DNA of 64,000 nucleotides from Sphingomonas bisphenolicum (GTDB lineage Bacteria; Pseudomonadota; Alphaproteobacteria; Sphingomonadales; Sphingomonadaceae): NCBI RefSeq assembly GCF_024349785.1, contig NZ_AP018817.1, positions 2,387,501-2,451,500 on the forward strand. Reading direction: 5' to 3'. Position numbers and translations under genes: made by a program. The notes beneath the pieces are model-generated. The model saw nothing but the letters and a program-made list of their open reading frames with translations, ran no database searches and was not told where the DNA came from. Every line of letters starts with the position of its first letter. Position 1 is the stretch's first letter. Below, one piece after another: positions 62,499 to 64,000 of the stretch.

Positions 62499-62916
62499 GC
62501 CGCTCATCTCCTGATTGAGCGGCACCATGCGCGCGCGCGATGCCGAACGGCAGGCTCGTATTTGTAACGGTCAGCCGGCCGGCCTCGTCCAGGTCGAGCA
62601 AGGGCGCGCCCGGATGGATCAACTCAAGCCGCGTCGGGTTGACCGCCCAGCCCTGCGCCTCGAGCAGCTGCAGCGCTTCCTCATGGCTCTCGGCCGGTCG
62701 GACGCCCCGCGTTTTGCCCGGTTCGCGAATAACGCGCCCCTCTTTGGCCAGCTTGCGGATGGCGTCCTGCACGCGCGATCGGTTGGTATTGCAGGCCGCA
62801 GCGATCTCGCTGAGCGACGGTCCCACGCCATGCGCACGCCAGTATAGCCTGATGAAGGCCAGCACCTGGTTCTTCCTGCTCGCCATCGCTGGCGAGAGGC
62901 GGGGTAACTCGTCCAC
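62437..62916 (-). CDS. LexA-type winged-helix phage regulator
   Basis: A 159-residue protein. Residues about 10-75 form a LexA N-terminal-like winged helix: RKNQVLAFIRLYWRAHGVGP then SLSEIAAACNTNRSRVQDAI and RKLAKEGRVIREPGKTRGVR. No LexA peptidase Ala-Gly site or Ser-Lys dyad follows; the tail is Gly/Arg-rich (GDGDGRGGGRRGGERGQG). GTG start at 62916 has GGGAGG upstream. It is a candidate regulator of the early operon. Confidence 0.75.
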   Translation of the reverse strand: MDELPRLSPAMASRKNQVLAFIRLYWRAHGVGPSLSEIAAACNTNRSRVQDAIRKLAKEGRVIREPGKTRGVRPAESHEEALQLLEAQGWAVNPTRLELIHPGAPLLDLDEAGRLTVTNTSLPFGIARAHGAAQSGDERHAGDGDGRGGGRRGGERGQG

Positions 62917-63072
62917 GATGCCCTCCCGTTTCAAGAGAAGAACATAGGGAGAAAAGCACGAGGATTCCAGCGTTAGCATTCGGGACTGAATTGCGACCGC
63001 AACCGAATATGAAGGCCGCCAACAGCGACTATTACAGTTGGCTGACGTTAGATGGATAATTCCGGAAGATCA

Positions 63073-63261
63073 TTATTTATACATGGCACGGCGTTCACCA
63101 GCCCAGGCGGCAAACTCCATGATGCCCATTTTCATAGGCTGCAGCGAGAACAGTCCTTCAACAGTGTAGACCACGTCGTTGTCAAGGATGGCTACGACCT
63201 CTCGCCATCGCGATTCGCCCCTGCGATAAGCGTTTCGAACGGCGATTTCGTTCACGTTCAT
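63073..63261 (-). CDS. 62-residue putative phage protein
   Basis: Starts MNVNEIAVRNAYRRGESRWR and continues EVVAILDNDVVYTVEGLFSL, then MKMGIMEFAAWAGERRAMYK. Composition is globular. The ribosome binding site is weak. It lies between the LexA-like gene and the HExxH gene, at the start of the lower-GC region. Low evidence but no better frame. Confidence 0.45.
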   Translation of the reverse strand: MNVNEIAVRNAYRRGESRWREVVAILDNDVVYTVEGLFSLQPMKMGIMEFAAWAGERRAMYK

Positions 63262-63271
63262 GGCATCACTG

Positions 63272-64000
63272 CTAGCCTATTACGTCGTTGTTGGGAAAAG
63301 CCGGGTGCCTTGTCCGCACTAGTGGAGCGAGCGTGCCCCCCCGTTTGAACTTACGGAGTTCTGGTTCCAACCTTTGCCAAACCGTATCATACTGCTTTAA
63401 TCGGTTATCGCAAAAATCCAAAAATCCAGGAACATGGTCTTTTTGGGGTAGGTGACCACGAAACAGCGATAGCCACGAAGGGATAATTGACGAGGCATTC
63501 GCAAGATGAGCGTCAGCCTCTTTTTCGGTCGTGCCACTTCGGAAACTGATATTAAGGGTGATGGCAGATATGATGCTCGCCATCCGGATAGCAGGATGAG
63601 GATGCGATCGAGGCTCTAAATCCCACCATAAACTGCTTTCTACCGATGCAAAATATGCCCCACATAAGAAGAAAGCAGCGACAACACAGGTAACGGCGTC
63701 GCCTACATCACCAATTGAATTTCTATTTGGGATTTTCCAGGCCGTCCTGCCATCAATCGTGAACATTTCCGGGTTTAGGGCAATTTTTAAGACATGCGTA
63801 ATGGCGGTGCTGTCCGCGTCCCACTCTAGGGTTTCACGCTCCATTCCTTTGGTGGATTCAAGGTGCCCATCGTCCATTTCAATAATGAGGGCCAATTTAC
63901 GTTGGGATCCAATCCAGCTCGTATGTCCATTAGAAATATGCGCAAACTCGTGCTGAATTATAAAGTGTGCAGCCAAACGGGTTATATGAAGTGCCAGGCG
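63272..64000 (-). CDS. Putative HExxH zinc metalloprotease, 5' end cut by window
   Basis: The frame is open to the right edge, so the gene starts outside. The visible part begins LALHITRLAAHFIIQHEFAH: a HEFAH (HExxH) zinc motif on a helix followed by SNGHTSW. About 40 residues later EWDADSTAITHVL could provide the third ligand. A hydrophobic stretch (VTCVVAAFFLCGAYFASV) and SHPHPAIRM recall M48-type membrane peptidases. Base composition is visibly lower in GC than the phage core. Function not assigned; a lysogenic-conversion or defence gene is possible. Confidence 0.6.
   Translation of the reverse strand, partial: RLALHITRLAAHFIIQHEFAHISNGHTSWIGSQRKLALIIEMDDGHLESTKGMERETLEWDADSTAITHVLKIALNPEMFTIDGRTAWKIPNRNSIGDVGDAVTCVVAAFFLCGAYFASVESSLWWDLEPRSHPHPAIRMASIISAITLNISFRSGTTEKEADAHLANASSIIPSWLSLFRGHLPQKDHVPGFLDFCDNRLKQYDTVWQRLEPELRKFKRGGTLAPLVRTRHPAFPNNDVIG

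Larger units (their letters stand above)
32221..64000. mobile_element. Prophage/integrative island in tRNA-Ser, right end outside window
   Basis: Everything from the integrase to the window end is phage or island DNA: two integrases, a com-dcm-dam cassette, complete lysis, tail, head and packaging modules on the minus strand, a Gam-like early region and lower-GC genes at the right edge. The presence of HK97-type capsid and protease, portal, TerS/TerL, tape measure and tail tube indicates a siphovirus. No transposase, excision or classical CI/Cro pair was recognised in the visible part. Confidence 0.85.

Noticed and set aside
60285..62916. Mu-like transposable phage
   Set aside because: Gam- and Com-like proteins are present, but no MuA/MuB transposase was seen and a tyrosine integrase lies at a tRNA.
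32221..64000. Diversity-generating retroelement or CRISPR array
   Set aside because: No reverse transcriptase frame, template/variable repeat or regularly spaced repeats were found.

Overview
The window is high-GC alphaproteobacterial chromosome, most likely Sphingomonadaceae (Sphingobium/Sphingomonas type). The reasons are the dusB-ntrB-ntrC-ntrY-ntrX-hfq-hflX cluster, a fused ispDF gene, an Hfq made of two Sm domains in tandem, and a REP-like inverted repeat of a kind I associate with sphingomonads. Family assignments come from motifs and remembered family features; no database was searched.

Host part, about 1-32.2 kb. The left edge cuts a prepilin peptidase gene, followed by tRNA-Pro, a 25-residue membrane peptide and a small Asn/Ala-repeat lipoprotein. 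Next come a secreted M28 peptidase, ettA, a di-haem cytochrome c peroxidase-like gene, acylphosphatase, a NYN-domain protein, beta carbonic anhydrase, lipA, a RatA/COQ10-like gene, pncC and ispDF. The plus-strand run dusB-ntrBC-ntrYX-hfq-hflX carries nitrogen and redox signalling together with RNA-chaperone and ribosome-rescue functions. After a TPR protein and mazG, a long minus-strand run reads (in transcription order) a MltB-type transglycosylase, rlpA, D-Ala-D-Ala carboxypeptidase, tmk, holB, metG, tatD, an MBL hydrolase, an aspartic protease and an MHS transporter. Many of these genes overlap by about 4 nt.

Mobile part, 32.2 kb to the right edge. A P4-type integrase starts 158 bp after tRNA-Ser(UGA), so the tRNA 3' end is the likely attL. 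No second copy of the tRNA 3' end was seen, so attR should lie beyond 64 kb. The first 5 kb holds the integrase, a winged-helix Rep-like gene and a minus-strand com-dcm-dam DNA-modification cassette. A second P4-type integrase follows. From 63 kb leftwards to 38.4 kb a siphophage genome reads on the minus strand: LexA-like HTH protein, small early genes, a Mu-Gam-like protein, HNH endonuclease, TerS, TerL, portal, prohead protease, HK97-type capsid, head-tail connectors, tail tube, frameshifted tail chaperone, tape measure, tail tip, a large tail protein with an SGNH esterase domain, holin and GH108 endolysin. One plus-strand membrane-protein gene interrupts the tail module and looks like a moron. 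The right edge holds lower-GC DNA with an HExxH putative metalloprotease cut by the window end.

Most worth a second look: the tandem Hfq; a 310-codon second frame covering the whole dcm gene and carrying motifs of its own; a textbook -1 slippery heptamer (A AAC CCT) joining the two tail-chaperone frames; the plus-strand moron; two integrases in one island; and the SGNH domain on the tail protein.
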